Positions 25,450 to 34,337 of a stretch of DNA of 60,664 bases are shown here, piece after piece; position 1 is the stretch's first letter, and every line of letters starts with the position of its first letter. The stretch comes from Wohlfahrtiimonas sp. G9077 (GTDB taxonomy: Bacteria > Pseudomonadota > Gammaproteobacteria > Cardiobacteriales > Wohlfahrtiimonadaceae): assembly GCF_002252155.1 (NCBI RefSeq), contig NZ_NEFD01000009.1, positions 1 through 60,664 of the forward strand, written 5' to 3'. The position numbers and the translations under genes are program-made. A model generated the notes under the pieces. That model was not told the DNA's origin, searched no databases, and saw only the letters and a program-made list of their open reading frames with translations.

Positions 25450-26137
25450 TGTCATCACGCTTTTTCCTGAATTGATTGAGGGTTACTGTGAGCTTGGTGT
25501 TGTCGGGCGTGCCCATCAAAAGGGCAGCATTGAAACCCGTTGCTGGAATCCTCGTCAATACACCACAGACATTCATCATACGGTGGATGATCGCCCATAT
25601 GGTGGTGGTCCTGGCATGGTGATGAAGTATCAGCCTTTAAAAGATGCTTTTGATGAGATTACCAAAACCCGTCAAGCACGCGGTTATCGCATTTATCTCT
25701 CGCCGCGCGGTCGATTATTGGATCAACAACTGGTGCAAAAATTGTCTGAGCAGTCTCACATTGTATTGTTGTGCGGTCGGTATGAAGGTGTGGATGAGCG
25801 GATCATTGACAGCGAAATCGATTTAGAATTATCCATTGGTGATTATGTATTGTCCGGCGGTGAGTTGGCGGCAAATGTAGTGATCGATTCAGTGGCGCGC
25901 TTGTTACCGGATGTATTATCCAATCATGAATCCTTTGAGCAGGATTCTTTTAGCAATGGTTTATTGGATTGCCCGCATTATACGCGCCCAGAAGAGATTA
26001 ACGGCATGCGTGTGCCGGATGTTTTATTGTCCGGCAATCATAAAAACATTGCCAAATGGCGAGCAGAGCGCTCTTTAGCGGATACTCAAGAACGTCGTCC
26101 GGATTTATGGGAAAAATTAAATCTCCACACGAAGTAA
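25433..26137 (+). CDS. trmD: tRNA (guanine-N1-)-methyltransferase TrmD
   Basis: Methylates G37 of tRNAs reading CNN codons. The 234-residue SPOUT enzyme has FDVITLFPELIEGY, TTDIHHTVDDRPYGGGPGM, LLCGRYEGVDERI and SIGDYVLSGGELAA of the trefoil knot. Start is either ATG 25433 or ATG 25439; both have a GGA 5 bases upstream and both overlap rimM. The expected next gene rplS (L19) is absent; instead trmD runs into the convergent rnz with a 21-base overlap of coding ends. Confidence 0.95.
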   Translation: MKMIFDVITLFPELIEGYCELGVVGRAHQKGSIETRCWNPRQYTTDIHHTVDDRPYGGGPGMVMKYQPLKDAFDEITKTRQARGYRIYLSPRGRLLDQQLVQKLSEQSHIVLLCGRYEGVDERIIDSEIDLELSIGDYVLSGGELAANVVIDSVARLLPDVLSNHESFEQDSFSNGLLDCPHYTRPEEINGMRVPDVLLSGNHKNIAKWRAERSLADTQERRPDLWEKLNLHTK

Positions 26138-26956
26138 ATCGTGGGCTAAGTGGCTGTTTGGAAAGATGGATCTGCATTCATCAATCAATTGCTGCTGTAA
26201 TGTTTGATTGTAATAACGTGAGCTGATGTGGGTCATATAAAGTTTACCCACATTGGCTTTGTGTGCAGTTGTCGCTGTTTGTACAGTTGTTGAGTGAGCA
26301 CGCTGTAACGCGAGCTCTTCAAACTCTGCTGCGTATGTGGTTTCATGCACCATAAAATCAGCATCTTTGGCAATGGTGATGGCATTATCGCAAGGATAAG
26401 TGTCCCCAAAGATGACCACCGTTTTTCCTTCGCGATGCGGATGATGTTCCTCAATGCGATAGGCAAACGATTGTACTCGGTGCTGTAATTCAATGGCAGT
26501 GACGCGAATGGTGTCATCTTCAAACACAGTAAACGGCTGACTTGGATCGCTGCTGGGTGTCAATTCCACAATTTCAAAGGGAAAGAGCATAAAGGATTCA
26601 GAAATCTCGATTACGGTTTCTAAAATTTTACGGATGCCTTTAGGTCCATACAGCGTCAATGGCTTTTGGCAGCCGGACATTGAACGGCTTGTTAAAAACC
26701 CAAAGAGCCCAAAGATATGGTCACCATGCAAATGAGTGATGAAAATTTTAGAAATTTTGGGCAATGTGATGCCCGTTAATTGACTATTATTTTTAGATTC
26801 TTGCTGTTGTAACCGTTGAATTTGATGGCCTGTTGCCTCGCCGCAATCAAATAGCCACATCTCATGACGTTCTTTGGTTAAATCTAAAACCATACTGGTG
26901 ACGTTGCGTTGTAAAGATGGACGGCCAGCGCCGGTGCCTAAGAATGTGAGATTCAT
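26117..26956 (-). CDS. rnz: Ribonuclease Z, compact form
   Basis: tRNA 3'-end endonuclease of the metallo-beta-lactamase fold, 279 residues. Metal ligands are clear: THLHGDH (75-80), His159 in IELQHRVQSFAYRI, Asp185 in FGDTYPC, and His243 in THISSRYY. The exosite-type segment GCQKPLTLYGPKGI is present. Typical tRNase Z is about 305 residues; here the stretch between AYRIEE (165-170) and the GDT motif is only about 13 residues, whereas relatives usually carry some 40 more. The gene is convergent with trmD and overlaps its last 21 bases. All tRNAs in this window carry encoded CCA. Confidence 0.9.
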   Translation of the reverse strand: MNLTFLGTGAGRPSLQRNVTSMVLDLTKERHEMWLFDCGEATGHQIQRLQQQESKNNSQLTGITLPKISKIFITHLHGDHIFGLFGFLTSRSMSGCQKPLTLYGPKGIRKILETVIEISESFMLFPFEIVELTPSSDPSQPFTVFEDDTIRVTAIELQHRVQSFAYRIEEHHPHREGKTVVIFGDTYPCDNAITIAKDADFMVHETTYAAEFEELALQRAHSTTVQTATTAHKANVGKLYMTHISSRYYNQTLQQQLIDECRSIFPNSHLAHDLLRVEI

Positions 26957-27016
26957 GCGAGTGCCCTGAGTTGACGGATTTGGGCATTATAACAGAATTT
27001 AAAATCTCAGGTTTGA

Positions 27017-27045
27017 TTGAGGTGCTGCCCATAGATTGCTATAGT
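27017..27045 (+). promoter_or_regulatory. Sigma-70 promoter of endA
   Basis: TTGAGG (27017-27022) and TATAGT (27040-27045) are 17 bases apart, with a TGC extension (TGCTATAGT). It lies 34 bases before the endonuclease ATG and divergent from rnz. Confidence 0.6.
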
Positions 27046-27078
27046 ATGCGACTTTTAATGATACAAATGGCATAAAAG

Positions 27079-27888
27079 ATGGCGAAAAAACCACAAAAAC
27101 CTGTGACCCCACAAGATTTATCCCGCTTGTGGACGCAATTTCAACGACGTCCCTTACAAACGGTCGCGATGATCGTCTTTGCATTAATTGCCTCATTTTT
27201 TGGTGGCAAAACCATCATCGAGCAGAGTGACAAAGGTGACTCGCGTGACGTGCAAACCTTTGCAAAAGCCAAAACCAAATTGATCAAACTCTATAAAGAA
27301 AATCCCAACATCAAAGAGTTTTATTGTGGATGTGATTTCACTTATGAAGAGCGTAAATCGAGCTTGGATTTTAAAAAGTGTGGCTATCAAGTGCGTAATC
27401 AAAGCAACATTGCCCGGGCTAATCGCATTGAGTGGGAACATGTGATGCCGGCCCATAACTTTGGTAAAAACTTACAGTGTTGGCAAGAGGGCGGCCGTAA
27501 AAATTGCCAAGATTATGCCAAATTTAATGTGATGGAAGGCGATATGCACAATTTGCAGCCTGCCATCGGCGAGGTCAATGGTGATCGCTCTAATTTCCGT
27601 TACAGTGAGTTTACAAAGCGCTTTGGTCAGTATGGCAAATGCCATTTTGCTGTGGATCCTAAAAAGCGCCAAGTGCAGCCACGCAATGAGATCAAAGGCG
27701 TGATTGCCCGCACTTATTTATACATGGAAGCGCGTTATGGCATCAAAGTGGCTGAGCAAGAGAAAAAACTCATGAATGAGTGGAATCGCGCGTATCCTGT
27801 AGATGCTTGGGAATGCCGTCGCAATGAGATCATCGCTAAAATGCAAGGCAATGATAATCCATTTATCACTTCGCAATGTAAAAAGTAA
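27079..27888 (+). CDS. endA: Endonuclease I family DNase
   Basis: A non-specific periplasmic or surface DNase of the EndA/NucM (Vvn) beta-beta-alpha-metal family, 269 residues. One hydrophobic segment at about 28-43 acts as signal or anchor after an unusually long basic N-terminus (27 residues). The active-site region reads RIEWEHVMPAHNFGK (His121 and the metal-side residues), with GDMHNLQPAIGEVNGDRSNF downstream. Several Cys pairs (FYCGCDF, KCGY, CWQEGGRKNC, WECRR) suggest disulfides and hence export. Roles known in the family are DNA scavenging and, in some species, uptake or virulence. Confidence 0.92.
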   Translation: MAKKPQKPVTPQDLSRLWTQFQRRPLQTVAMIVFALIASFFGGKTIIEQSDKGDSRDVQTFAKAKTKLIKLYKENPNIKEFYCGCDFTYEERKSSLDFKKCGYQVRNQSNIARANRIEWEHVMPAHNFGKNLQCWQEGGRKNCQDYAKFNVMEGDMHNLQPAIGEVNGDRSNFRYSEFTKRFGQYGKCHFAVDPKKRQVQPRNEIKGVIARTYLYMEARYGIKVAEQEKKLMNEWNRAYPVDAWECRRNEIIAKMQGNDNPFITSQCKK

Positions 27889-27909
27889 AGCAATGTCAGT
27901 TTTTTTAAG

Positions 27910-27943
27910 CTTCAACAAAGGCGCTGTATGGCGCTTTTTGTTG
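27910..27943 (+). terminator. endA terminator
   Basis: CAACAAAGGCGC and GCGCTTTTTGTTG form an imperfect stem with a TGTATG-type loop, with the T-run inside the 3' arm. It lies 22 bases after the endA stop. Confidence 0.7.
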
Positions 27944-27983
27944 ATTTGTCGATGTATTTTGTCAAACTTAGATAGAGATGTTC

Positions 27984-28057
27984 TATAATATAAAAGTTAA
28001 ATTGCGTAAAGTGCGAGGTTGTCTGAATGTGGGCACTTTGATTTAAAGCAATTTTTT
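27984..28057 (+). ncRNA. Candidate small RNA or attenuator upstream of pilY1
   Basis: A perfect TATAAT at 27984-27989 is followed by a two-tier hairpin. AAATTGC (27999-28005) pairs with GCAATTT (28048-28054) and, inside it, AAAGTGC (28008-28014) pairs with GCACTTT (28033-28039), loop 18 bases; a T-run of six ends at 28057. A transcript starting near 27996 would be about 60 bases with a terminator-like 3' end. It could be an independent small RNA or a transcription attenuator in the pilY1 leader. No known RNA family is recognised. The rest of the gap (28058-28182) holds nothing else I can name. Confidence 0.4.
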
Positions 28058-28182
28058 ATAAATTATATGATGGTTGAGCACTATATTATGAGATTTTTCA
28101 GTACCATAACGGAACGATCACTTTAGGTTCGATCATAGAATTGACAGTCATTTATAACAAATTAGGGTATCGAGAGTCATCC

Positions 28183-31100
28183 ATGAAACAGCAAACATTA
28201 TTGATAAAAATGTTACTCGCCTTAGCCCCCGTTGCCATCGGGTCGCTAGCCTTTTCTGAAGAAAAAAAAGAATTTGTGCCATCGACGGAGCCTGTGTTTA
28301 ATACCGCCCAAGCGAAACCGAATATTCATATGGTGCTTGATGATTCAGGATCAATGAAATCACGAGATATTTTAGATCGCCCAGGTGGTCGGTATATATT
28401 GCGAACTAAAGCATTAGACGATGCTGTACAAAGTTTATTATATAAATATCGTGACAAAGCATATTTGGGCATTACTTTAATCTATCAATATCGTAATGAA
28501 TCTGGATTGATTCAACTGCCTTTAGATGATTATTCAAAAATGAGTGAATATGATTTTAAATGGGATGTGATTGACAGAATTTCAAGATTATTAGAACGCT
28601 CTCCGGGCAATACACCCATTCGTCCTGCGGTTTACGATACATTGAAAATGTTTCGAGGCATGCCAGTGTCTGCGCGTGGTGGGATGAACGCGAATGGTAC
28701 CATTCAATATGAGTCATATCGAGCTAGATATTATGAGGGCAGACAATTAGAAACACCATTAAGATATCGTTGTCAGCAAAATCATATGATTGTGATGACA
28801 GATGGACAACCCTATGGTGATACCTCTGTGGGCATTGCTGAGGTTGATAGGCATTTATTTGGTCGTTTTGTCAATTCTTTAAATACCAATACAGATGTGA
28901 TCAGTAATGGTGTGATTTTAAGCAGCTCAGTTGAACTGGGTAGATTTGGTTCGACATTGGGTTATATTGCCGCCAATACAGATTTACGTGATGCATTTAA
29001 ACCAAAACTATTGGGTTTAGATCAATGGCGTAGAGAAGTTTGGGGCATTAAAGATAAGGATGATGCAGGTAAAGATTGGCATGATGAATTTTCAACCAAA
29101 ATGCCCATTACAGTGCACAGTGTGAGTTTGTACATTAAGCCCACAGCAGATGTTTATACGGAATTAACCAGTGCCAGTAAAGGGATGAATTTAGGGTTTG
29201 AAAAAAATAAGGGAACGGCTCAAGATCTTTTATTGGCCTTTGATACGATTTTCTCTGCTATTATCAAAAGTACCAGTAGTACGAAAGCCATGAATGATAA
29301 GGCGAATGCTGATATTTTATTTGGTGCGCCTAAGAGAGGTGATTTGTCATCCATGGGTGCCATTCGATATGATACAACATATAACTTTAGACAACGATTC
29401 GGCACCATTCGTGCCATGGTGCCTTATATCAGTGACTGGACTGAAGATGCTTCAGGCAAAAAAATCCCGCAAGTAGATGCGGCAGGTAAGCCAAAACAGG
29501 CAACTTTAGAGTTATGGAATACAGATCAAACGGTTAAAAGTAATCAGGGCCGATACGTTACATTAGGCGGACTTTTGAGCGATGATCGATCCATTCGTGC
29601 CATGAATGAAATTTATAAAAAGGCATATCCTGATTCAGGTAACAATTATGACAGAACATATGTGACATGGTTGACAGATCATGAGGTGACAACACATGCA
29701 CACAATTTACGTGGGCGTTTAACACCCATTGGCAGTGTGACAAACTCAGACATTAAATTGGCGAATAAAGATGAATTGTATATTGATATTACGCCTAAAA
29801 AAATGGGTAATGAGTTAAGAGAAAATTTGGTTCAATGGTTGTTGTTTAAAGCGAAAAATCAACCGGTAAATCATTTGGTTGTGGGTGATAATAATGGCTT
29901 TATTAACTTTATTAATGCAGAAAGAGGACTAGCCAGAGGTTATCGAGCAGGTGAACGCAATACAGCCTATTTCCCAAAAATGTTGGCCAGCAGAATTGAT
30001 GATATTGCTAAAGTGAATCGTTCAGCAACGTTGGTGATGGAAGGACGAACCAATTTTGTGGATGCCAAAGTGGGTGCAAATCAATATGCAACCATTGGTT
30101 TAACATCTATGGGCAGTGGTGGTAAAGGGCTGGTGGGTTACAGCATCTTTGAGGGCACAACCAATAATGGTAAATTGTTTACCGCTACATCCACTCAAAT
30201 TAAACCATTGTTTGAAATCATTAACGAAGGACCTACAGAGTTTAGAACCAAAGGTTTTGAAAATTTAGGCTATACGTATTCAGGTTTTGAGTTTTTTAAC
30301 AAAACCTCGCCATTAAATGGTGTCAGAGTGGGTCAAGCCGTTGCTGTATTTGGCAATGGCTTTGGTGCAAAAAAATCTAGCCTCTATTTCATTGATGCCC
30401 ATACGGGTGAAAAAATTCGTGAAATTGTTCTCAATCCACAAGGTGGTGGTGCATCAACGCCTTCGATGTTGGTGCGCGCTGAAGGTGCAGGTCAAATGGT
30501 GGATCGCATTTATGTGGGCGATTACTCAGGTACACTTTATCGAGTTGATTTTAATGGTAAAGGATTGAAAGATAGTGATGTCACAGTCACCGCTTTATTT
30601 AAAGCACCGGAAAAAGGTTTTGGACAATCCGCCATTTCCATTAAACCTTTATTATTGAAAAATGACATCACGGGCAAAGTGACGGTTTATTTCGGTACAG
30701 GGATGGCTGCGAGTAAAGAGCTTGATCGTGGTGAAAAATCTTTGGTTGAACACAGTATTTATGCAGTGGTTGACTCTAATCAAACCAGTGCTGCTTCAAC
30801 AGCAAAAGCAAGCGCAATGAGCTCTAATGCAGCCTCAGTGTTATTGCCTGTCTTAACTCAAAAAGATCTGAGTCCAGGTAATGTTGAATATGCTAATAAG
30901 GCTAATGTTAACTATACGGATACAGGAACACATCAATTAGAGATTAAAGCACCTGCTAATGTCGCTAATAAAGATGGATGGTATTTACGTTTGATAGCTG
31001 ATGGTGAAAAAAGTGGTGAACGCGTCATTCAAGAGCCAAAATATGATGCACGTCATAAAGCGATTACGTTTTCAACATGGGGTGTCCATGAGCGTGAAGG

Positions 31101-31518
31101 TGGTAAACCCATTGAAGGTCTAGATGATCCCTGTTTATCAGATGCGGCATTTGGTAAATCTTTGGCCATTGATGTGAAAACAGGTGGGGCATCCAATAAA
31201 ATTGGTTTAAGTAATAAAGGTAAAACCAATAATGCTCCTGGTGGTTTAACAGGTGATGAATTATATGCAGCACCAGAAGGTAACAGCAGCACAAAAATTG
31301 ATGATATTAAGAAAATTGATTCAAAAGTGGCGGAGGATTTAATCGTCGCAGTGGGTGAAGAGAACAGTACACATGCCACGGACCCTGAAGGTTATGCCGC
31401 TTATTGTGAAGGTGATTTAACAGGTGGTTTAGAGTGCGATTTATATGATCGTAGTTTGTTAAATCAGAAAGTCTTAGATCCTAAACGCATCGGCATTCAG
31501 AAAATCTTTAGCTTCTAA
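28183..31518 (+). CDS. pilY1: PilY1-like type IV pilus tip adhesin
   Basis: An 1111-residue exported protein. The ATG at 28183 gives a signal peptide of about 23 residues (MKQQTLLIKMLLALAPVAIG). A von Willebrand A domain starts at about 45, with the metal site DDSGS at 53-57 and IVMTDGQPYG. A C-terminal PilY1 beta-propeller part (about 560-880) includes NHLVVGDNNGFINFINAE, VFGNGFGAKKSSLYFIDAHTGE and DRIYVGDYSGTLYRVDF. PilY1 sits at the pilus tip and supports pilus extension, adhesion and twitching. The calcium loop DxDxDG normally placed just before 'DRiYvGD' here reads AEGAGQMV and lacks the acidic pattern. The last ~230 residues are Lys/Asn/Gly-rich and unfamiliar. It uses AGA arginine codons far more than its neighbours. 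Confidence 0.85.
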   Translation: MKQQTLLIKMLLALAPVAIGSLAFSEEKKEFVPSTEPVFNTAQAKPNIHMVLDDSGSMKSRDILDRPGGRYILRTKALDDAVQSLLYKYRDKAYLGITLIYQYRNESGLIQLPLDDYSKMSEYDFKWDVIDRISRLLERSPGNTPIRPAVYDTLKMFRGMPVSARGGMNANGTIQYESYRARYYEGRQLETPLRYRCQQNHMIVMTDGQPYGDTSVGIAEVDRHLFGRFVNSLNTNTDVISNGVILSSSVELGRFGSTLGYIAANTDLRDAFKPKLLGLDQWRREVWGIKDKDDAGKDWHDEFSTKMPITVHSVSLYIKPTADVYTELTSASKGMNLGFEKNKGTAQDLLLAFDTIFSAIIKSTSSTKAMNDKANADILFGAPKRGDLSSMGAIRYDTTYNFRQRFGTIRAMVPYISDWTEDASGKKIPQVDAAGKPKQATLELWNTDQTVKSNQGRYVTLGGLLSDDRSIRAMNEIYKKAYPDSGNNYDRTYVTWLTDHEVTTHAHNLRGRLTPIGSVTNSDIKLANKDELYIDITPKKMGNELRENLVQWLLFKAKNQPVNHLVVGDNNGFINFINAERGLARGYRAGERNTAYFPKMLASRIDDIAKVNRSATLVMEGRTNFVDAKVGANQYATIGLTSMGSGGKGLVGYSIFEGTTNNGKLFTATSTQIKPLFEIINEGPTEFRTKGFENLGYTYSGFEFFNKTSPLNGVRVGQAVAVFGNGFGAKKSSLYFIDAHTGEKIREIVLNPQGGGASTPSMLVRAEGAGQMVDRIYVGDYSGTLYRVDFNGKGLKDSDVTVTALFKAPEKGFGQSAISIKPLLLKNDITGKVTVYFGTGMAASKELDRGEKSLVEHSIYAVVDSNQTSAASTAKASAMSSNAASVLLPVLTQKDLSPGNVEYANKANVNYTDTGTHQLEIKAPANVANKDGWYLRLIADGEKSGERVIQEPKYDARHKAITFSTWGVHEREGGKPIEGLDDPCLSDAAFGKSLAIDVKTGGASNKIGLSNKGKTNNAPGGLTGDELYAAPEGNSSTKIDDIKKIDSKVAEDLIVAVGEENSTHATDPEGYAAYCEGDLTGGLECDLYDRSLLNQKVLDPKRIGIQKIFSF

Positions 31519-31535
31519 TGATTGACGGCTGAATA

Positions 31536-31568
31536 CAAAAATCCCTTGCCATGGCAAGGGATTTTTTT
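31536..31568. terminator. Bidirectional terminator between pilY1 and pepQ
   Basis: AATCCCTTGCC and GGCAAGGGATT form a near-perfect inverted repeat flanked by A-run and T-run, usable by both convergent genes. Confidence 0.9.
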
Positions 31569-31588
31569 ATGTGTTCATGAAGAGAGAA

Positions 31589-32905
31589 TTAAAAATTGGG
31601 TGCGCCAATTTCAGCAAATGCTTCAGCGGTGAGGTTGCGCGGTTGATCATCACAAATGACGATGTTGTCCTCATCACGAATGCCGCCATAGCTCATCATC
31701 GGGTTGATGCGCTCAAGATTTAGATGTGGTGCGATCTCAGGATTTTCTAACGCTTGAGTGATCAAGGTGTCATTGAAATAGATGCCGGGCTCAATGGTGA
31801 GCACCATATTGTTTTGGAGTGATTGCGTTAGGCGCAGGGTTTTAAAGGTTTCATTACTCTCTTTTAAGGATTTGGCAATGCTTGGCGTATCGTGTGTATT
31901 TAAGCCCAATAAATGGCCGATGCCATGTGGGAAGAATACACGCACAATGCCTTTATCCACCGCTTCAGATAAGTCAATGTTTACGATGAATTGATGCTCA
32001 ATGAGCAATTCACCAATGAGTTTTAACGCATAACGGTGAATGTCCATGTAAGAAACGCCCGCTTTACACTCATCAATCAACGCAAGTTTGATGGTACGCA
32101 TTTGTTTTAAAAGCGTGATGAAAAATGGATCAGCATCTTCGCCCGGATGGGTGCGCGTAATGTCAGAAATGTAACCATCATACACAGCGCCAGCATCAAT
32201 TAAGAAACTGTTTAACACAGCCGGCGGCGTTTGATCTAAATCTTGATAGTGCAAAATACTGCCATGATCGTTATAAGCGATGATGTTGCCATATGGTAAT
32301 TCAGATTCACGCAGCCCTGTGACATCTAAATAATCTAAATTCATCTGAAATTCGCTGATGTATTCACTGAGTGATTCACGCACGGCAACATGGGCAGAGG
32401 CCGCACGAATGGAGGCCAATTTCATGCATTCAATTTCAAACTCAGTTTTAATGAGGCGCCAACTGTCGATGGCCATTTTTTGTGTTTGTGTGGCCAGATT
32501 GTGGGCAAATTCAGCGGGTACATCAGGTCCTAACCAAACGGTTTTTTGTGTTTGTGTGGCATTGTTTAACGCCGCGAATAAACTGTCTAATGAATCGTGG
32601 GGTTCAAGTGTAAACGCTTCTGACCATGGACCAAAGTGCTCTTTAACCTTGAGCCAAAAATCTTTCGGGCGATGGCTATAGAGTGTGCGAGTATCTTTCG
32701 TAATCACTAAATATTGATGTGTGCCAATGTCTTCAGGGATCCAATGGCGTAAACTTGCGGGCATTTTGTGGGGAATCTCAATGTCATCATCGTAATAAAA
32801 ATGAGGCATGCCCGCGGTGAGGATCAAAGCATCTAATTGTTCTGTGGCTAAAAAATCCGCCGCTTTGGCATGAAGTGTGTTTAAGTGATCAAGATAAAGG
32901 GACAT
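31589..32905 (-). CDS. pepQ: Xaa-Pro dipeptidase
   Basis: A 438-residue M24B metallopeptidase hydrolysing X-Pro dipeptides; E. coli PepQ is 443. Metal ligands are seen in FLIDAGAVYDGYISDITRTHP (two Asp), FFPHGIGHLLGLNTHD (His), LTIEPGIYF (Glu) and GGIRDEDNIV (Glu/Asp). The start at 32905 has AAGGAAA 7 bases upstream and gives the usual short N-terminus; the frame is open back to 33022 but without a ribosome site. Confidence 0.94.
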   Translation of the reverse strand: MSLYLDHLNTLHAKAADFLATEQLDALILTAGMPHFYYDDDIEIPHKMPASLRHWIPEDIGTHQYLVITKDTRTLYSHRPKDFWLKVKEHFGPWSEAFTLEPHDSLDSLFAALNNATQTQKTVWLGPDVPAEFAHNLATQTQKMAIDSWRLIKTEFEIECMKLASIRAASAHVAVRESLSEYISEFQMNLDYLDVTGLRESELPYGNIIAYNDHGSILHYQDLDQTPPAVLNSFLIDAGAVYDGYISDITRTHPGEDADPFFITLLKQMRTIKLALIDECKAGVSYMDIHRYALKLIGELLIEHQFIVNIDLSEAVDKGIVRVFFPHGIGHLLGLNTHDTPSIAKSLKESNETFKTLRLTQSLQNNMVLTIEPGIYFNDTLITQALENPEIAPHLNLERINPMMSYGGIRDEDNIVICDDQPRNLTAEAFAEIGAPNF

Positions 32906-33016
32906 AAATGGTTTCCTTGAGATGATTGAATGAATCAAAGTGTCATTTAAATGATAATGCACAGGGGCAAAATAACCAACCATCAAAGCGATCACAATGG
33001 GAATCTTTGTCGGTGG

Positions 33017-33047
33017 TTGCAAACCCTGGGGGGCTTTGTGATAAAAT
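33017..33047 (+). promoter_or_regulatory. Possible promoter of the yebC-ruvCA operon
   Basis: TTGCAA (33017-33022) and an extended -10 TGATAAAAT (33039-33047), spacer 19 bases, end 55 bases before the yebC ATG. Confidence 0.45.
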
Positions 33048-33102
33048 GCATTGATTTTGAGTGTACATGCAGTTAATTGTTAAAGTTTAAGGAGCTTTCT
33101 TC

Positions 33103-33849
33103 ATGGCAGGTCATAGTAAATGGGCAAATATCCAACATCGTAAAGGCGCACAGGATGCGAAACGCGGTAAAATTTTTACGCGTTTGATCCGCGAAATCAC
33201 CATCGCGACGCGCATGGCAGGCAATGGTGATCCTGCGAGCAATCCGCGTTTGCGTTTAGCGATGGATAAAGCGTTGTCTAACAACATGTCCAAGGATACG
33301 ATGGAGCGTGCCATCAAGCGTGGTTTAGGCGGTGATTCTGACAGCGCGCAAGAAGAGATTCGTTATGAAGGTTATGGCCCAGGCGGTGTGGCTGTGATGG
33401 TGGATTGTGTGACAGATAACCGTAATCGCACCGCAGGTGAAGTGCGTCATGCCTTTACAAAATGTGGCGGTAATTTAGGCGTGTCTGGCTCTGTTGCTTT
33501 CCAATTTACAGAAACAGGCGTATTGTCTTATCCTGAAGGTGCCGATGAAGATGCCATCACAGATGCAGCGATTGAGGCAGGTGCTGATGACATCGTTGTC
33601 AATGATGATACTTCCATTGATGTGTTAACCACACCACAAAATTATGCAACGGTTTATAATTTTATGATGGAAAAAGGGTTAGAGCCTGAAGAGTCAGAAG
33701 TGACAATGCGTGCGGCCAACAACGTTGCTTTATCATTAGATGATGCTAAGCAAATGATCAAAATGTTAGACATGTTAGAAAATTTAGATGATACGCAAAA
33801 CGTCTATTCAAATGCTGACATCTCTAGCGAGATTTTGAGTCAACTTTAA
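33103..33849 (+). CDS. yebC: YebC/PmpR-family protein
   Basis: A 248-residue member beginning [28 protein letters not shown], the family hallmark, with [12 protein letters not shown] and [14 protein letters not shown] in the middle domains. Members are described as DNA-binding regulators and, more recently, as translation factors for difficult peptide sequences (TACO1 relatives). Placement directly before ruvC is widely conserved. AAGGAG precedes the ATG. Confidence 0.96.
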   Translation: MAGHSKWANIQHRKGAQDAKRGKIFTRLIREITIATRMAGNGDPASNPRLRLAMDKALSNNMSKDTMERAIKRGLGGDSDSAQEEIRYEGYGPGGVAVMVDCVTDNRNRTAGEVRHAFTKCGGNLGVSGSVAFQFTETGVLSYPEGADEDAITDAAIEAGADDIVVNDDTSIDVLTTPQNYATVYNFMMEKGLEPEESEVTMRAANNVALSLDDAKQMIKMLDMLENLDDTQNVYSNADISSEILSQL

Positions 33850-33851
33850 TT

Positions 33852-34334
33852 GTGATTATCTTAGGCATTGACCCAGGCAGTCGCATCACTGGTTACGGCG
33901 TGATTGAATGGGCCAATCACAAAGCTAAATATATTGACAGTGGTTGCATTCGCATGGATGTGAACGCAACCACCGGCAATCGTTTAAAAACGATTTTTGA
34001 AGGGCTTGATCAATTGATCGGGCTCTATCAGCCGGATGTCTTATCCATTGAACAAGTCTTTGTTCATAAAAACCCTCAATCTGCCATTAAGTTAGGGCAA
34101 GCACGCGGTGTTGTGATGTGTGCGGCGGCTTTAGCGAATATTGAGATTCATGAATACACACCAACGCGCATTAAACAAACGGTTGTGGGCAATGGCCACG
34201 CCACAAAAGAGCAGGTGCAGCATATGGTGGAACATCTATTAAAATTAAGTCGAAAACCGCAAGCAGATGCCGCCGATGCATTGGCCATCGCCTTGACGCA
34301 TGGTTTTCATGGGCCAATTTTGGGAGTGAAATAA
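33852..34334 (+). CDS. ruvC: Holliday junction resolvase RuvC
   Basis: Cuts Holliday junctions symmetrically. The 160-residue RNase H-fold nuclease starts with a GTG (33852) and has the first acidic residue in ILGIDPGSRITGYGV, SIEQVFVHKNPQSAIKLGQARG, and the closing DAADALAIALTHGF acidic pair. It starts 2 bases after yebC with no independent strong ribosome site, implying coupling. Confidence 0.95.
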   Translation: MIILGIDPGSRITGYGVIEWANHKAKYIDSGCIRMDVNATTGNRLKTIFEGLDQLIGLYQPDVLSIEQVFVHKNPQSAIKLGQARGVVMCAAALANIEIHEYTPTRIKQTVVGNGHATKEQVQHMVEHLLKLSRKPQADAADALAIALTHGFHGPILGVK

Positions 34335-34337
34335 AAA

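Noticed and set aside
27999-28060. Cyclic-di-GMP or other known riboswitch upstream of pilY1
   Set aside because: I could not match the conserved core of GEMM-type or other known classes; kept only as a candidate hairpin RNA.
31053-31379. Minus-strand frame of 108 codons inside pilY1
   Set aside because: Lies wholly within a real gene, has no ribosome site and no recognisable domain.
32906-33022. Longer N-terminus for PepQ
   Set aside because: The hydrophobic extension has no ribosome site, while ATG 32905 has AAGGAAA and gives the usual PepQ start.
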